From NCBI GenBank assembly GCA_030248215.1, contig JASANG010002742.1, forward strand, positions 145,092-209,091: a stretch of DNA of 64,000 nucleotides. The letters run 5' to 3'. Position numbers and translations under genes: made by a program. Each line of letters opens with the position of its first letter. Position 1 is the first letter of the stretch. This stretch comes from Enoplolaimus lenunculus. Its lineage: Eukaryota; Nematoda; Enoplea; Enoplida; Thoracostomopsidae. Under the pieces are notes generated by a model, which was given only the letters and a program-made list of their open reading frames with translations, was not told the DNA's origin and did no database searches. Shown here piece by piece: positions 11,863 through 24,734 of this stretch.

Positions 11863-12216
11863 GTACTGTAGTGACCCCAGAGGGTGGACTGATATTTATT
11901 TGGCCTCTCCAGAGGGGACCCCCTTGTTATTCGGCTACGGACTGTTATTTAATCCGTTGAATTAAACGTTTTTGCCTTCCATCAAAAGATTGAGCGATAA
12001 TGAAAGCAAGTACGCTTTAAAGTTTCAAACGCAAGTTTATTTGGCCCTGTAGTCATTTATGCGCTACAATTAGGGATAATTGACATTTATGGACTCTAAT
12101 TAAGGTTTAAAGACTCTGTCCGCTTACTGACTCTTATTAGGGATACGGACTCCTATTGATTGGGACTCAAAATGGGGACCCGGTCTTATTACACTCTTAT
12201 TCGGTCACTACAGTAC
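11863..12216. mobile_element. Inverted-repeat element with GTACTGTAGTGACC ends (family D)
   Basis: Left end GTACTGTAGTGACC (11863-11876), right end GGTCACTACAGTAC (12203-12216): 14 bp, perfect. The interior shares ACTGATATTTATTTGGCCTC and GTTGAATTAAACGTTT with a copy in reverse orientation at about 27560-27740. Non-coding. Confidence 0.75.
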
Positions 12217-12480
12217 GGCTCCGTCCGTCACCCGAGCGGCACTGTCCTTATCCGTGCATCACCCGCACGGCGCCGACCGTCGCAGTGCGTTAGCCGAACA
12301 GCGCCGTCCGTCACCCGTACGGCGCAGCTCGTCGAAGTGCGTCACGCATACCGCGCCGTCCGTTACCATACGTTATCGCACGTGACTTAATATTTGCGTA
12401 CGATACCGCACGGTGACGGAAGGGGCCGCACGGATGCCGGACCACGCTGGACCGGTGACGGATGGCGTCGGACGTCCCGA
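12217..12480. repeat. GC-rich foldback with CCGTCCGTCACCCG units
   Basis: A sharp GC-rich island in AT-rich DNA. The left half repeats GCCGTCCGTCACCCG; the right half holds the inverse type (CGGTGACGGA, GGACCGGTGACGGATGG). A related island lies at 16705-16825. Probably a short inverted-repeat transposon, or two overlapping copies. Confidence 0.5.
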
Positions 12481-12576
12481 AATGTATAGCGTTACCGTAG
12501 TGCAGTCGAGTCTAGTAAATGGTAAGATAAGTGGCTCTTACCATTTTTTACTATAACTTGTATTCTTATGTTACAG

Positions 12577-12669
12577 CTCGTATGGAAAATTGAGCGACCA
12601 CAAAAATTGGTCTTAGCCCTTGTCTGCTGCGTCGTTTATCAGAAACCCATCGCGCGCTTACCCGACGAG
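12577..12669 (+). CDS. Candidate isolated exon, 31 codons
   Basis: A pyrimidine-rich tract and TTACAG acceptor precede 93 bp fully open in phase 0, closed by GAG followed by GTAAAT. It reads LVWKIERPQK, then a hydrophobic run LVLALVCCVVYQ, then KPIARLPDE. The splice borders and composition look exon-like, but no partner exon joins in phase with confidence (the frame at 13343 needs a different phase). Function unknown. Confidence 0.3.
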
Positions 12670-13342
12670 GTAAATTTCCTTACAAAACTTATGTCACATC
12701 ACGCGTTGATTGTGAAACATTTAACCTTCGTCGCGTTTAAATGAAAATTGAAAAACACATCAGTGTCTCAGAATCTTTAAAACACTTCAATCACGAGACA
12801 ACTTTGTTTTAAAAATAATTATATTTGCAATACGTAATCAAGTTTTGACAAAATAATTTTGTCTGTTATCTTGATCTTTTGTATACTGACTGCAATCATA
12901 GTAAATTGCAGTGTTAAAACAGAGTTGCGTTCGTTTTAATAATATTGCAAAGATTGCAGTAATTTTGTAAGAAATTTGAATAGAATTAAGGTAGTAACGA
13001 ACTAATATTTGTTAGCAAATGAAAGTTTAGTATTCTTCGTGTCAAACGATTGCGAAAACATGTTAATTTTGGACTACTCGAAATACCAGCGTTTTATACC
13101 CGGTCTGAAATTTCAATATAGTTAATTTTGAAGTCCTAAGGTTCGGATGAAGCTTAATGAAAGGTATAAGATTTTGTGGAAACCTACTAATAGGTTTGTA
13201 GCTTACGGTGAGTTTTACAGTAGCCTTAAGCGTACGTCTACTTTTTATTTTAACTCGGCCCCTAAAATATACTGTTGATTCTTCTGCTGGGTAATGCCTT
13301 CTCAACTCTGCGCAACTTAACACAAACTGTAAAGTACGCGAA

Positions 13343-13468
13343 ATGATCCATCCTGTAGATCTCGACGAGCTGAATTCAACGGTACCATTTTTATGGCTGC
13401 ATGACGAATGGTTCAGAAGTTACGGCCCTCGAAATTATACTGCAAATACGCACAGATTGGAACAGAAA
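13343..13468 (+). CDS. Candidate exon or short reading frame, unassigned
   Basis: Opens with MIHPVDLDELNSTVPFLWLH and continues through DEWFRSYGPRNYT to HRLEQK, followed by a weak donor GTATTC at about 13469. The composition is protein-like, in contrast to the Lys/Phe/Leu-poor continuation after the donor. I do not recognise it, and cannot link it to the exon candidate at 12577 because phases disagree. Confidence 0.22.
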
Positions 13469-13570
13469 GTATTCATCATTCACATGTTCGTAAAATATAA
13501 ACTTAGCCAGGTTTATTCCTTACAAAAATTAGATTGCTGTTTGTACATGCTTTTATATGGTAAAGAGTAA

Positions 13571-16500
13571 AAATTTAAACGGCCATACTAAAAACGGCAC
13601 CATTGAACTCAGCGCGTCTAAGCCTATGAAATGGACTATTTTTTTAAATTCCTAAAGAGGTCCATATTCCGTACTTCCGCCATAACCCTGTTTTTGAGTA
13701 AATGAGAAAATGACACAGCTTTATAAAAATAGATCAGCGCTACATTTTGACGGAAAAAGAAGAAAATATTAACGCATCCATGTTTTCAGAATTGGAAAGG
13801 TATCTAAAACAGCTTCAATTTTCCAAAAAAATAAGGCTGCATAAATATCTTTTCAGTAGTACAGCAGGAATATAGGACAGCTGCGTTTATAGCAAAACGA
13901 CAGTTTTATATTTTCACTTGTGAAATGTTACAACACTGTTTTGGGCATATTTTGGTAGATGGGACGCTTCAATATATTTTTTGGGGAAACCAGACAATTG
14001 TATATTATTTTAATGGCAAAATATGCTAAATGGTACAGGCCTGTTTCGGGCAAAGGGATAGTTTTGTATTTTCAATAGGAATACGTGAAAATAGAATCGC
14101 TGTGTTTTATGCAAGTGTGACGTCGGCATGTCGAGCAATTACCAGTGCAAGCGAAGCGTCAACCATCGCAACTAATTTTGGTTATGAACAGAGATTGACT
14201 TTGATAGTCTTAAATGGTTCAGGAAATGAAAGCATACTCCAAAAGTTGCAAATAACAATATATAAAGACAGACAAATTTGATGCGTTTATACGAGAAAAC
14301 AACAACCTTCATTCTGAACCCATAAGATAATTGGGCTCCCCACGAAAATTTCCTCCGCGGCGATGTGCGGTGGGGTCGCAAATTCTAACCCGATGACATC
14401 CCTGCAAATTCCCGTCTGGTTTAAAAACGGACCCAAACAGTCTATTAAAAAGACCACATATTTGATGCCTTCAGCCTGCGCGTGTAAAGAGCAACCTTCA
14501 TATCGCAACCAATAAGGTTAATTTATTGCACCACAATGCAAAATGTTGCACGCATATTAACCCGGTAGAATACGCTGAGAGTTTTGCAAAGACTCTTTTG
14601 CTCCTCTGTTCGAAAATTATATATCTGATTACGTTTTAACAAAAAGTTATTGCGTTCATTCTCCACCAAACCTGTATAAGCCTTATCCTCAACAAACCCA
14701 AAGCATAGGGGCGGCTATAAACGAACAACGATGGGGCAGTTTTGCTACTACAGTGGTTTCGCAATTGTTTTTAATGTTCAAATTTTGATTGTTACACATT
14801 TTGCTTATGTCATACATATACACAAATATTAATTATTTTTTATTTAAGGCTTGGTCTCGGCCAACGAGAACATTTGTAGTGAGCGTTTTTTGTGCCAATT
14901 TTTACCGCGCATAAATTTTTGGGTTTTTTCAAAACTTATGCAACGGGCCCGTAGCCAAAAACTAACTTGGGGGGAAGGGTGGGCTCCGTATACCCTAGAA
15001 AATTTTTTGGCTGCCCTAAGAATGTTTCAACTGCACTTTAGAGGTTATTTGAATTCATTTCGTTGCCTGCTTTAAAATTTGTTTTACCGTATTTGCATTT
15101 AGAGTTGGCTACGGATTTGTAATGCAACTTTTTGTTTATTTTAAATGTTTTGCATTTTGATTATTTGCGGTTTTTTTGAGAACGCCTATTGACAAATGAG
15201 TAACTTCTTGGTTTTGGTCAAAGAATGCGCTTTGATAATTTTAATTGCTATTTTATCATAAATATAGTTTAGGTATGAATTAGCAATAATTAATTTAAAA
15301 ATACATTTGAGAATCAGTAATGTTTATGTATAAAATATTCTTGCAAATTACGGTATTTTCAAATCTGAACTTTGATATTTAAAACAACCGGTTTATATAT
15401 GTTGCTTTTTGGCTTTTGTAAGAAGTTTGCTATAAACTAAAATTTGTGGACTCTTTATCACAGACAGATTTGAGCCAGGCCGGTAGCCATGTCACCTTGA
15501 TGGTGGAGGCTAAACATCTTTCAGCAGTGGCGTACAAGGGTTTTCGGTGAGTTATAGACAAAGTTGAAAATTTTCTGGGGAGATTCTTGCAGGTGGAAGC
15601 CGAGCCCCCCTGCCTCCGCTTGGCAACGCGCCTGACTTGAGCGAATCATATAAATTGTGCACTATCTTTTTCATAGCTACTATTTATATTTTGAGTTTCG
15701 GTACATTAAAGCATTTTTTGCCATAATTTATTCTACAACGATGTCAACCGGTCCACAATAATATCCTTCATGATGATATTACCTTAAATGCACCACATTA
15801 GGTTAAAATTTACCGAGCCAGTTTGAAAGTGAACTGGCAGCCGTAGCCAAGAAATATTGGTTCACTCACTGCAAAGGCAAATTTTACAGACCAGATCAAT
15901 TTTTTAATTGTCAACATATTTATATCCACGCACAAAACATATATGAGGTATTAACCGTTGTAAAATTCTCTCGCTTTCAAAGCTTTCAAATATATATATG
16001 TCGCTTTGAGCGGTTTAACATTAAACTTTTGTGGTTCCAGTTATCTTGATGCGGCTACGTGACCTTTTTTCTGACTTGCGCCTTCCAACAATTTGCGTAA
16101 AATTAGCAAACAAAGCAACTTAACTCATTTTTTGCTATTTCTGATGTAAATCACCAATACGTATATATAAATACGTTTGAAGTGTACGAAACGAACCGAA
16201 TTTAAACAGCATTGGTTTCTGTCAAAAACCTGGGGTTATATATTTGACATTTCGCATGACTTTTCAATAATGGTATCTGTCGCCGTTTTGCGCAGCAGCA
16301 GATATAAAACTGGGATGGGCCAAGAAACCTTGCGATCGAGAGGTTATATAAACGCCCTGTTATTACCGATCTCGAAATGGACACAGCGATAGGACAATTG
16401 AACTGAAAAAATTATCTAGAATATCTAACCACGTCTTTCATTGGTTTTAAAGTTAGTGGGTGGAATCAGATTTAATTTACATAACTTTCTGGTGACAACT

Positions 16501-19500
16501 TTTGTCCCTAAGGGTGACTTTGAGACCTTAAAAATCGTACTTTTTTGTTATTTTAATTTTGGGGGTGGTATAATTAAGGGAGGCCATAAGATACTCAAAT
16601 ATGCAAAGTTTTTTGAAATCTGATTATTTTTAAGCAAACGCCATCTGGCGGACACGTAATAGAACGCAGCGCAACTGATCATATATCATGTCGAGAAGCT
16701 TATGGGGTGCGCTATACGTGACGCCCGGCGCGGTCGGGCGCCGTCCATCGTGCGTCACCCGACGGCTGTTCCGGGTGGCGGACGGGTCGGACGGCGCCGC
16801 GCGTCAAAAAAGTATAGCACAACCCTTGTTCTGAAATACACGTTCAGTTATTTATAGGTATGTGACAAAATAAAACATTTGACTAATTTTAACTAGCCTT
16901 TTCCCATATGACTATTTCCTATTGTTTAAAATTATTGACCGTATTCTCAAATGTGTATAGCACCTATCACCAGTTGTGGATAGGTTATGAAACTTTCAAA
17001 TCACTGAATGGAGAGCTATTACTGAATTCATCACAATTTTCAGATTTGATTTAACCTAATTCTGTGCAGAATTTGCTGATTTGCAATTGTAACAGTTTTC
17101 GAATTTGAAAACTAATTACCAACTGGTGATAGATACTATACACATTTGAAAATATGGGCCCTAATTTCAACTTCCTATTCAAAGTGTAGACGTAATTATT
17201 TTGCCGTATTTCATAATATATTTTATGTGGAAAAGCGTTTATAAGTTTTCAAGCACCGTTACAGGTGCGTACCGAAAATGAACCAGAAATTCCGTTACCG
17301 CTTAAATAGAAATACATTTCACAGCTGGCGTTATCGGTTTTGCATAGTGAATTATTGTTAATGAACTACAAATGCAGTATAGTTGTATATCATTCTAAAT
17401 GCATTTTCAAAGACGTTGCCACCTGTTTGAAACCGAATAACACTAGCGGATCCAAAAGGGACCGACCCTGACGTGGGTCCCCTAAACAGGGACCCAAAAT
17501 AAAGACTGTAGTGACAGCCATTGGGCCGTCTTTTATGAGCGTAAGGGCAGATCCAGCGTATTCCTAAGCCTAAGCCTAAGCGTTGCAAAACTGAGTTTCT
17601 AAACGTACTCTTTTATAGACCCACCAGAAAAATCGACGCCCCTTAAAGTAACATGGGAGGGTTGAAAAAACAAGATCATCCATTCGATTCATTGAACTGA
17701 AAATCTATATATAAGATTTTGGCTTCTGGCTTATATTTTAGAGTTGCATCCGAGTCAGAGGTGTAAACGTGGGTGATGATTTCTTTGCCTAGCTCGCGGC
17801 ATTTTACCCGCGGGATTTAATTTATACACACAGGTATACCCAGGCAAAATTGTTTTACCCGCGACTAACCTTCATTCACTCTTATATATTCTTATGTGTT
17901 CGGAAATAAACTTGTCTATAATTTTTCTGTGTGATTATTAATTTTAAAAAATTTACCGCAGTGTTGCCAAAATTTAGTTTCTAAGTTATTAAAAATCTTA
18001 ACAATTTAAGGATTGCATTATGAAAAAATTTCTGGTTCTGGTCGGTTTCGGTTTTGAGAAATTCTGGGTCCGGTACACTGATTTATTTTTAAAAGTTTGA
18101 TTTGCGAACAATGGCACGTGAGCGACAAACATGGGAATACCGAGAGGGGAGCCGAAGCATGCCGCGGCCCACCAATCGGAATCAGTTCGTGTGTCATAAT
18201 TTACTTTAGATACCGAAAGATCTAACGGACACCATTCACTGATTCGAAAGATACAAAACCTATCGCCCATCAACTGGTAAAACAAGTGCTACACACATTT
18301 GAGAATACGTGTACTTAAAAGTTTATGTAAATTATAATTTCTTTTCGTTAATTTACCGCAGCCTTTGTACGATTCCAACGTTCATAACTGGCGATTATTA
18401 TTAAGACGAAAATCTAAACGTGATCAAGCCTGAATCATACGCATTATTCGCGTCCTAAATTTTGAAAACCATTATATGCACCCAACTACGTCACAACGTC
18501 TACCAGGTCAACCTAACAGTAAAGGGTTGGCGATCACCAGGCGCTGTCAAGAAAAGCATCCCCATTATTTTTTGGGAACACGCATTTTATATGCGTACAC
18601 CCTCATTTTGCGAGGGCGTAAAAAATTTTAAATCTGTGCAAATGTTGACTTATCAATGACAAATTGTAGTCATTTGGACAACATTTGCGTTTTGAACGTT
18701 TAAAAGGTAATTTTGGGCTCTTCGGCACAGCGTACAAAGCTTATATAAAACGCATCATTTGCAACGAATAGGCATACATGTCGCAGGCCAAGTCGTAATT
18801 CAGTCCAATTCCGTATTGGGCTGGTCCAAAGCGGAATTACGATTTGGGCTGGCCCAAGACGGAATTATTTCTGTTAAAGCTGTGCGTTTCTCATTGGATA
18901 TATACTCGATATGCGTAATGCAGTTTGATTTCACTTAGCTTAGTAAAACAAACTGCTTGTTACCCAATATGCCGCGATTACTTAGCTAATCAGAAAAGAG
19001 TATTTGCATTAGCTAATCGTATTTGTGTATGGCATTAAGGTTGTAGCCATTTACAAGGCGTACTCTTGTAGCAGAGAAACAATATCCCATGGGCTAGGCC
19101 AAGTCGTAATTCCGCCCTGGACTAGATCAATTTGGAATTGTGCTGAATTACGGCTTGGGGGACGAATACAGGTCAGTTCGCGGTATTGGTAGCAGTTTTA
19201 GCAAAAATGATGGCGAATCATTCGTTCATTAATTCAAATTTGTTACAATTTCTAGCATTAATTTTATTTGGTTTTTACGGAAGGAGCTAACAAGCATAAA
19301 CTATACCGATATTTTTCAACAGCTGGCGTAACTCTACATTTATATCAAAAAAATTGAATTAAGCTCACTTCAGGGATTTGGGTAAAAATTAATGTGACAG
19401 CAGTAAAGCCTATTTACAGTTTAACTGCTTAGCCGTATGTACAAATTAACATAATTCAGTATTTTTCAATATCCAAATATTGATGCAGCAGGTGGTCCGA

Positions 19501-19718
19501 TAAATTTTTATTGTTCAGATTTCGTCTTGACTGCCAATATATATGTGTATGTCCGACGTTTACAAATTTAAATGCTTCTAAAATGCTTCCAAAATCAAAT
19601 TTAGTATATTCAGCCGTACGATCAAAATTTAGTTCATTTTTCTTCAATTTTTAAGTACTTTGGTGTCGTTTAATTTCAGCAATTTTTACACGCCACAATT
19701 GGTTTTGCAGGACCCGGG
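13571..19718. other. Gene-poor stretch with short repeats
   Basis: No exon supported. Contents: hAT-like end sequence CAGTGGCGTACAAGG near 15524; the GC-rich foldback at 16705-16825; a TTAGGC-core element remnant at about 17510-17660; a block near 18030-18250 repeating 6760-6915 and its flank; and an inverted-repeat region at 18785-19165 with GGCCAAGTCGTAATTC at both ends. Confidence 0.4.
16705..16825. mobile_element. GC-rich mini foldback element with GTGCTATAC-type ends
   Basis: Left GGTGCGCTATACGTGACGC pairs with right GCGCGTCAAAAAAGTATAGCAC. The interior is very GC-rich (GGCGCGGTCGGGCGCCGTCC) and related to 12217-12480. About 120 bp, non-coding. Confidence 0.55.
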
Positions 19719-19924
19719 ACCAATGTAAAGAACAGGGGCAGAACGGTATTAAAAGCATATTCCTAATCCTAAGCCTAAACCTAAACCTTAGCGTAAAACT
19801 GAGCGTATTACTAAGCCTAAGCCTAAGCCTTAGTCAAAGCCAAGCAAAGAAATTAGTCTAAAGCTTAATCTATTCCATTCTAGTCCCAGAGAAAAACGTT
19901 CCGTCCCTGATTTTTACATGGGCC
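19719..19924. mobile_element. TTAGGC-core inverted-repeat element, copy 1 (family E)
   Basis: Ends pair as CCAATGTAAAGAACAGGGGC and the inverse of GTCCCTGATTTTTACATGGG. The core is a run of CCTAAGCCTAAACCTAAACC-like hexamers. Further copies lie at 23308-23514, 24175-24350 and 28167-28387, with a remnant at 17510-17660. About 200 bp, non-coding. Confidence 0.7.
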
Positions 19925-20219
19925 TACACGGGAGCCTTTTTTGATCTATTCGGTATATTTTGATGTCAAACGCGAGGTACTTAGATTGTTAACAGGGTGG
20001 ACCCGGATCTTCTTTTTTTCAATTGGTTACACCGTTTTTTGTTTTGGAAACTCTAAAAATTCCGTTATTTTTATACTTAAACTTGGCTTCGCATCACTAG
20101 AAGGTGATTATCCAGTTGTTCAATATGGGCATACTGCAAAAAGCAACTGCTCTGCTTTAAAAATCATAATACTATCCACCTGATGAATATTTTAAGCACA
20201 TCGCGTTTTCATAAACCCT

Positions 20220-21860
20220 TTGAAAACTAGCGGAATAGTGCAAACCTTCTTAATTGAATTTTAGCAGACAAATAAAATCAAGTCTTTTTTCAAATTATAC
20301 ACTTAAGTAAATATTCGTTTCTCTTTTCTGTAAATAATTTCGATTGCATCCGGTTCCGTTTACGCTGTTTGACACTATCTGCGTAACACACTGCTTTTGG
20401 CATTCTGTTGCAATTTATATCGGCGCCGGAAGAGTTATTTTTGAAAACTTTCGATTTAAATTTTTTATTCAATTTTTTATCATTTAAAACGACACAAACG
20501 CCATTAAACGCTACATTTTTAGTGATGACTTTTTTGCACTTTATCGACAGTTTCAAGTGGGTTCGAATGATTTAAACATATCTTTCTAAGTTTTTGACAT
20601 ATGAGCCTTTTGTCAAGTTGTGTATTGACTGCAATTTTACAAATTGAGAATCAATATGTGAAAGTTTCAAATCAATTTTAGGTACTTGCTAAAAATGAAA
20701 ACTGCCGCTTTTGACAGTTCAAATTTAGCAAATATTCAGGAAGATTTAACGGTATAATTTTTCTATTTAGAAATTGTTTCAAAAATCAAAATCCTATTAA
20801 ACGGTTTCCGTGTTTGAAATTGCATCGTTAGAAAAACTAGTTAGAAAGCCGAGAAACTCTAAAATGTATCGCATAATGTTTTTCCAAATGCTATTTTAGT
20901 TGTAATATAAAATAGCTTTTGCAAAATGCAAATAGCGTTTCGTTGTTGACCCGATTTCTTACGATAACTTTTTGTACAAATTGTAGTCAAAACTTAATAA
21001 CATTGAAAATTACTAATTTAATTTCTATTAATCGTTCAAAGAAAACCTCAAAGATGAACACACGCTTTGTTATTTTCGCTCTGCTGTTTGTTGCAATCCT
21101 TGGCGCAATGTTTACCGAATATGGGGTAGAAGCAAAAGGTGGTGGTTCTGGCGGAAGCAGTGGCGGTGGCGGTGGATCATCGGAACAAAAGAAAGGTGCC
21201 TCCATTGCGACAATGGTAAGCTGGCTGTTTCTCACTCTTTCCACAAACTTTGCTTCTAAACTCAGGCGTAGACTTAGGCTTAGGTTTTAAATTACGTTTA
21301 CGTTTCGGCAATGACATTTCTAATTATATTCGATTCGTATTACGCGTTTACCTAAGCCGAAGACTAAGCCTAAGGCTGAGCCATAGCCAAACCTTAAACT
21401 TAAATAGGTACAAGTGTATAAGAGCCGAAAGTTCTTTACGTTTTCAATTTACATGTTAAATAGTCCCAACTCACGCCCCTTGACAGCTCAACTTTGTAAG
21501 GAAGAAGACAAAGTTTTGGAGGGGCCAGTGGCTTAAAACAAACTTTTACAAGCGGGTCTAAAACTTGTCTAGTAGGACCACATTACAGGAGCCTGAAGGT
21601 AAGTTTAGAAGTTTGTTCAAATATATATTTAAAATCTGTTTTATATCACCTTAGCAAGTTTTTTCAATATATCGCTAAAATGATTTTTCCTACACATGAA
21701 TTAAGTTAATTAATTTTGAAGTTTCTTCGCAAAAAATGTTTAGAAAGAGATTGTTTAAAACGTGAAAAGCATTTAAAATAGGGCTTTATTTCAACAACGA
21801 TGAACGGAGTGCTTTTGTAACTTTTAATAGCCTTAAATGTGTCTATAAGTCTGCATTTTA
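20220..21860 (+). repeat. Segmental duplicate of the 7.37-9.0 kb region
   Basis: Colinear similarity with 7370-9000 runs through the upstream flank, exon 1 of the secreted-peptide gene, the intronic TTAGGC foldback and part of intron 1 (GACGGAGTG / GAACGGAGTG blocks). Divergence is considerable, so the duplication is not recent. Similarity fades before the position where exon 2 would lie. Confidence 0.6.
21054..21215 (+). CDS. Secreted-peptide paralogue, first exon, glycine-rich
   Basis: Fifty-four codons then donor GTAAGC, phase 0, as in the 8300 gene. It opens MNTRFVIFALLFVAILGAMF then TEYGVEA, which matches the paralogue closely; that match selects this Met over an in-frame Met at 20919. 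After the signal peptide comes a run of Gly and Ser (GGGSGGSSGGGGGSS) and EQKKGASIATM. No exon resembling the conserved TINGRESELC end was found downstream to 23 kb, so the gene is truncated, has an unrelated last exon, or is dead. Function unknown. Confidence 0.5.
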
Positions 21861-23307
21861 GACGCATGGATTGTTAGCTTTATGTTTTGCGGCATGGTTT
21901 GGTCACAGTCGTATATGGAAATAGGTACAAACGCAATGTAACGAAGCGACGTCAACATCATAAACAAATCTATTATATACGTGTTAAAATTTTTGGCATT
22001 ACTTTGAAGCTGGAAACTAACCGACCAATTGTATATTGGAAGGTGTGCCCGTCTAAATATATTCCCATATTTATTGTTTCATATTGATTTTTTTGAATGT
22101 TGTATTTATTTTTCGGCTAATGTTAATCATAGCGGCTTGCCCATACACAGATAAGCAAATCGGTAGACTTATAGACTGGCTGGCTTAAGCTTAAACAACT
22201 TTAGAGACACTTAGGTATAGGCTTAATACGTTGTTTAGACATAGGCTTAGTGGACAGGCCCAAATTAAATTAACATTGGTCTAGTCTTACTATTATTAGT
22301 TTTTGACTACACTACGTGTGGTATATACTTATGGTGTTTAAACCTAATATTTCAACACACTTGTGCTGTCGAATTTGGATATAGATTAAGATTTAAAGTT
22401 GCTTTGCAGCAGACCGCTTACTTTTAGTGAAGAAAACAAGGAACACTCGATGTTGAAGCTCAGTTCGCGGTTTGTGTGGAAATAGTTGTCAAACGAATTA
22501 AATTTGTACAGAAATTATATTAATATTCAACTTTACCGGACATTTTATATGCGTAAGTTCGCTTCTATCCAATCATCCAAAACGTTGTTAATTTTCTGAC
22601 TTTGACAATTACTTAGGATTAGGATTAGTCTTAGGGTTATTGCTGTCGCGGAACTGTACAAGTGATGATGAACACAACTATTGGCAAATATAGAAAAACT
22701 CGTGACGGGGGAAGGGCATTTTTGCGCTGTGCTAAATTAACATTTCAGGGGGTTGTAAACAAGTATATAGTGATAATCGTTTTAGAACAATACTTGCAGC
22801 TGCAAAGCTTGCACATCACAGCATAAGAACGCTTGCAACTACAGCTTTAATTTTTAATTTCGCATTAATGTATTTTTTGTCCTAAATTACCTTCTATCAA
22901 AAATGTGTGGATGCATTGTCCTCGCTTATGGGTTTGTAAATCAGTCCAAAAGTTAACGATGGTTTTTGAGCTCGAGATTTAAATTCATTTTTTTAATTTC
23001 AGATTTACAATAGATTGTTTAATTTCCGAATTATGGTTTAGCGTTGTTTATTATAACACAGAAATTGAAAAAATTTTAATATTAAGTTACATGGGGTGAT
23101 CAGCTATACTATAAGATACGTTTTAGACAGCTAAAACTCTGTGTTGATATGAATGTTGATATTTTCAGAAACTAACACTTTTTATTTCATTATACGATGA
23201 AGTGCATTTTAACTTCAGGCTACTATTAATAGGTCTTCCGTTTTATGAAAATTCTCACTGGCACTAAAAATTAACCCATTTGTTCTATTGAAGCTTGCGA
23301 CTATTGA
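21216..23307. other. Downstream of the paralogue exon; no second exon recognised
   Basis: Holds the TTAGGC foldback at 21262-21400 and scattered TTAGGC-like units at 22170-22260 and near 22615. A 66-codon frame at 21887-22087 follows a possible CACAG acceptor but resembles nothing I know. Confidence 0.35.
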
Positions 23308-23514
23308 CCAATGTAAAGAACAAGGGCGGAACAGTATTATAAACATATTCCTAAGCCAAAGACTAAGCCTAAGCCTAAGTGTAAGAATGAGCATATTCCT
23401 AAGCCTAAGCCTAAGTCTAAGCCTGTAAGCCAAGCAAAAAATTGGTGTAAAGCTTAAGCTTACTCTTTTCTAGTCCCACAGACAAACGTTCCGCCCTTGA
23501 TCATCACATGGGCC
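23308..23514. mobile_element. TTAGGC-core inverted-repeat element, copy 2 (family E)
   Basis: Begins CCAATGTAAAGAACAAGGGC and ends GCCCTTGATCATCACATGGG, with a CCTAAGCCTAAGCCTAAG core. It shares AAGCTTACTCTTTTCTAGTC with copy 3. Confidence 0.75.
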
Positions 23515-24174
23515 TAATTATTTCACGATAAACAAAACAGATATCGATTCGATAGTGAACCATATGCAGGAGTGTCTAAAATACAGAACACTTTTCACGT
23601 TTGGAAAAATAATTTACCACGTTAAAGCAGTGTTTTTGACAAACGCTAAGGTGTGTTTACGTATTATAGTGTTTTACTACACCAGCAATGCATAGAAAAC
23701 GTTTTGAACAATGCAGGTTGAAATGCGAAATGCGTTTAAAATAGCGTTTCATTTTTGACACGATTCCTTAGGTTTTGTGAAGTCTGCGATTAGTTAATCT
23801 CACGGGCGAAATTGGTGAATAATGTTTACCAGCAGAGAAGTATCGCTAGAAAAAAATACTCTCATCTTTAATGTTTTTCTTTGAGGAATTTACGAATCTC
23901 ATCGGTTGTATATAAAACGGTTGCAGTTGTGTGTTTAATTCTATATTATGAATAAATCCTAGTTATAGAGTTTCAATAACAAGACAAGTCAGGTATAATA
24001 ACTGCTAAAATGCAACTTGAAAATTTTTCATTTTCACATTAACTTATGGTTGTAAAAAATTTTGTCAAACGGCAACTCACGAACCAATTGAGAGCAAGAC
24101 CCACTTTTGCAGCTATGATGCTGTGTAGATCAGTGTTTGTTGTTCCGGAAAAATTGAATCGACCTGAAAAAGCG

Positions 24175-24350
24175 GGAGCAATGTAAAGAACAGGGGCTGA
24201 ACAGTATTATAAGCATATTCTTAGGCCTAAGCTTAAGCCTAAGCCCAAGGCCTAAGCGTAAGCCAAGCAAAAAAAATAGTCCAAAGCTTAAGCTTACTCT
24301 TTTCTAGTCCCACAGAAAAACGTTGCGCCCCTGATATGAACATGGGCCAA
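24175..24350. mobile_element. TTAGGC-core inverted-repeat element, copy 3 (family E)
   Basis: Begins GCAATGTAAAGAACAGGGGC and ends GCCCCTGATATGAACATGGG; the shortest hexamer core of the family. Confidence 0.75.
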
Positions 24351-24463
24351 AAGCGGAAAAAACGAATAAACTGAAAATCATGTACTAATGCTTTCGCAAA
24401 ACACAAAACGTAAATGTATGATTTGTCTATTGAAAAATGACTGGATGAATTAAATGACTATTT

Positions 24464-24734
24464 TTAACCCCTTCTCACATTGAGTTGCCTGTAGGCAACT
24501 TAGTGCAGAGTATATACGTTAAATAGTATATAACGCACCGTGTTTAACAATTGCAACACGTAAACACAGTACTAAATCACCACAAGACGTGAGAGCCCCC
24601 TCGGGCTCGAGCGTCAAGCTCCTATAGCTGAGTGGTGATGGTATTCGCCTCCCACTCCAGTCACTGGAGTTCGAATCCTAGCATTAAAGTAGGTCTCAGG
24701 GGAAATAGAATATATTCATGTGAGAAAGGGTTAA
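24464..24734 (+). mobile_element. TTAA-flanked (piggyBac-like) element carrying a tRNA-like segment, copy 1
   Basis: Ends are TTAACCCCTTCTCACAT and ATGTGAGAAAGGGTTAA, so a CCCYTTCTCACAT inverted repeat lies between TTAA sites, as expected for piggyBac-type insertion. Inside, TAGCTGAGTGG (about 24626) matches the pol III A box and GAGTTCGAATCC (about 24668) the B box, at tRNA spacing. Also inside is a small hairpin, GAGTTGCCTGTAGGCAAC. No ORF. Confidence 0.7.

Noticed and set aside
24600-24700. Possible tRNA gene with A and B boxes
   Set aside because: No complete cloverleaf with acceptor pairing; the segment lies inside a TTAA-flanked repeated element, so it is tRNA-derived, not a tRNA gene.
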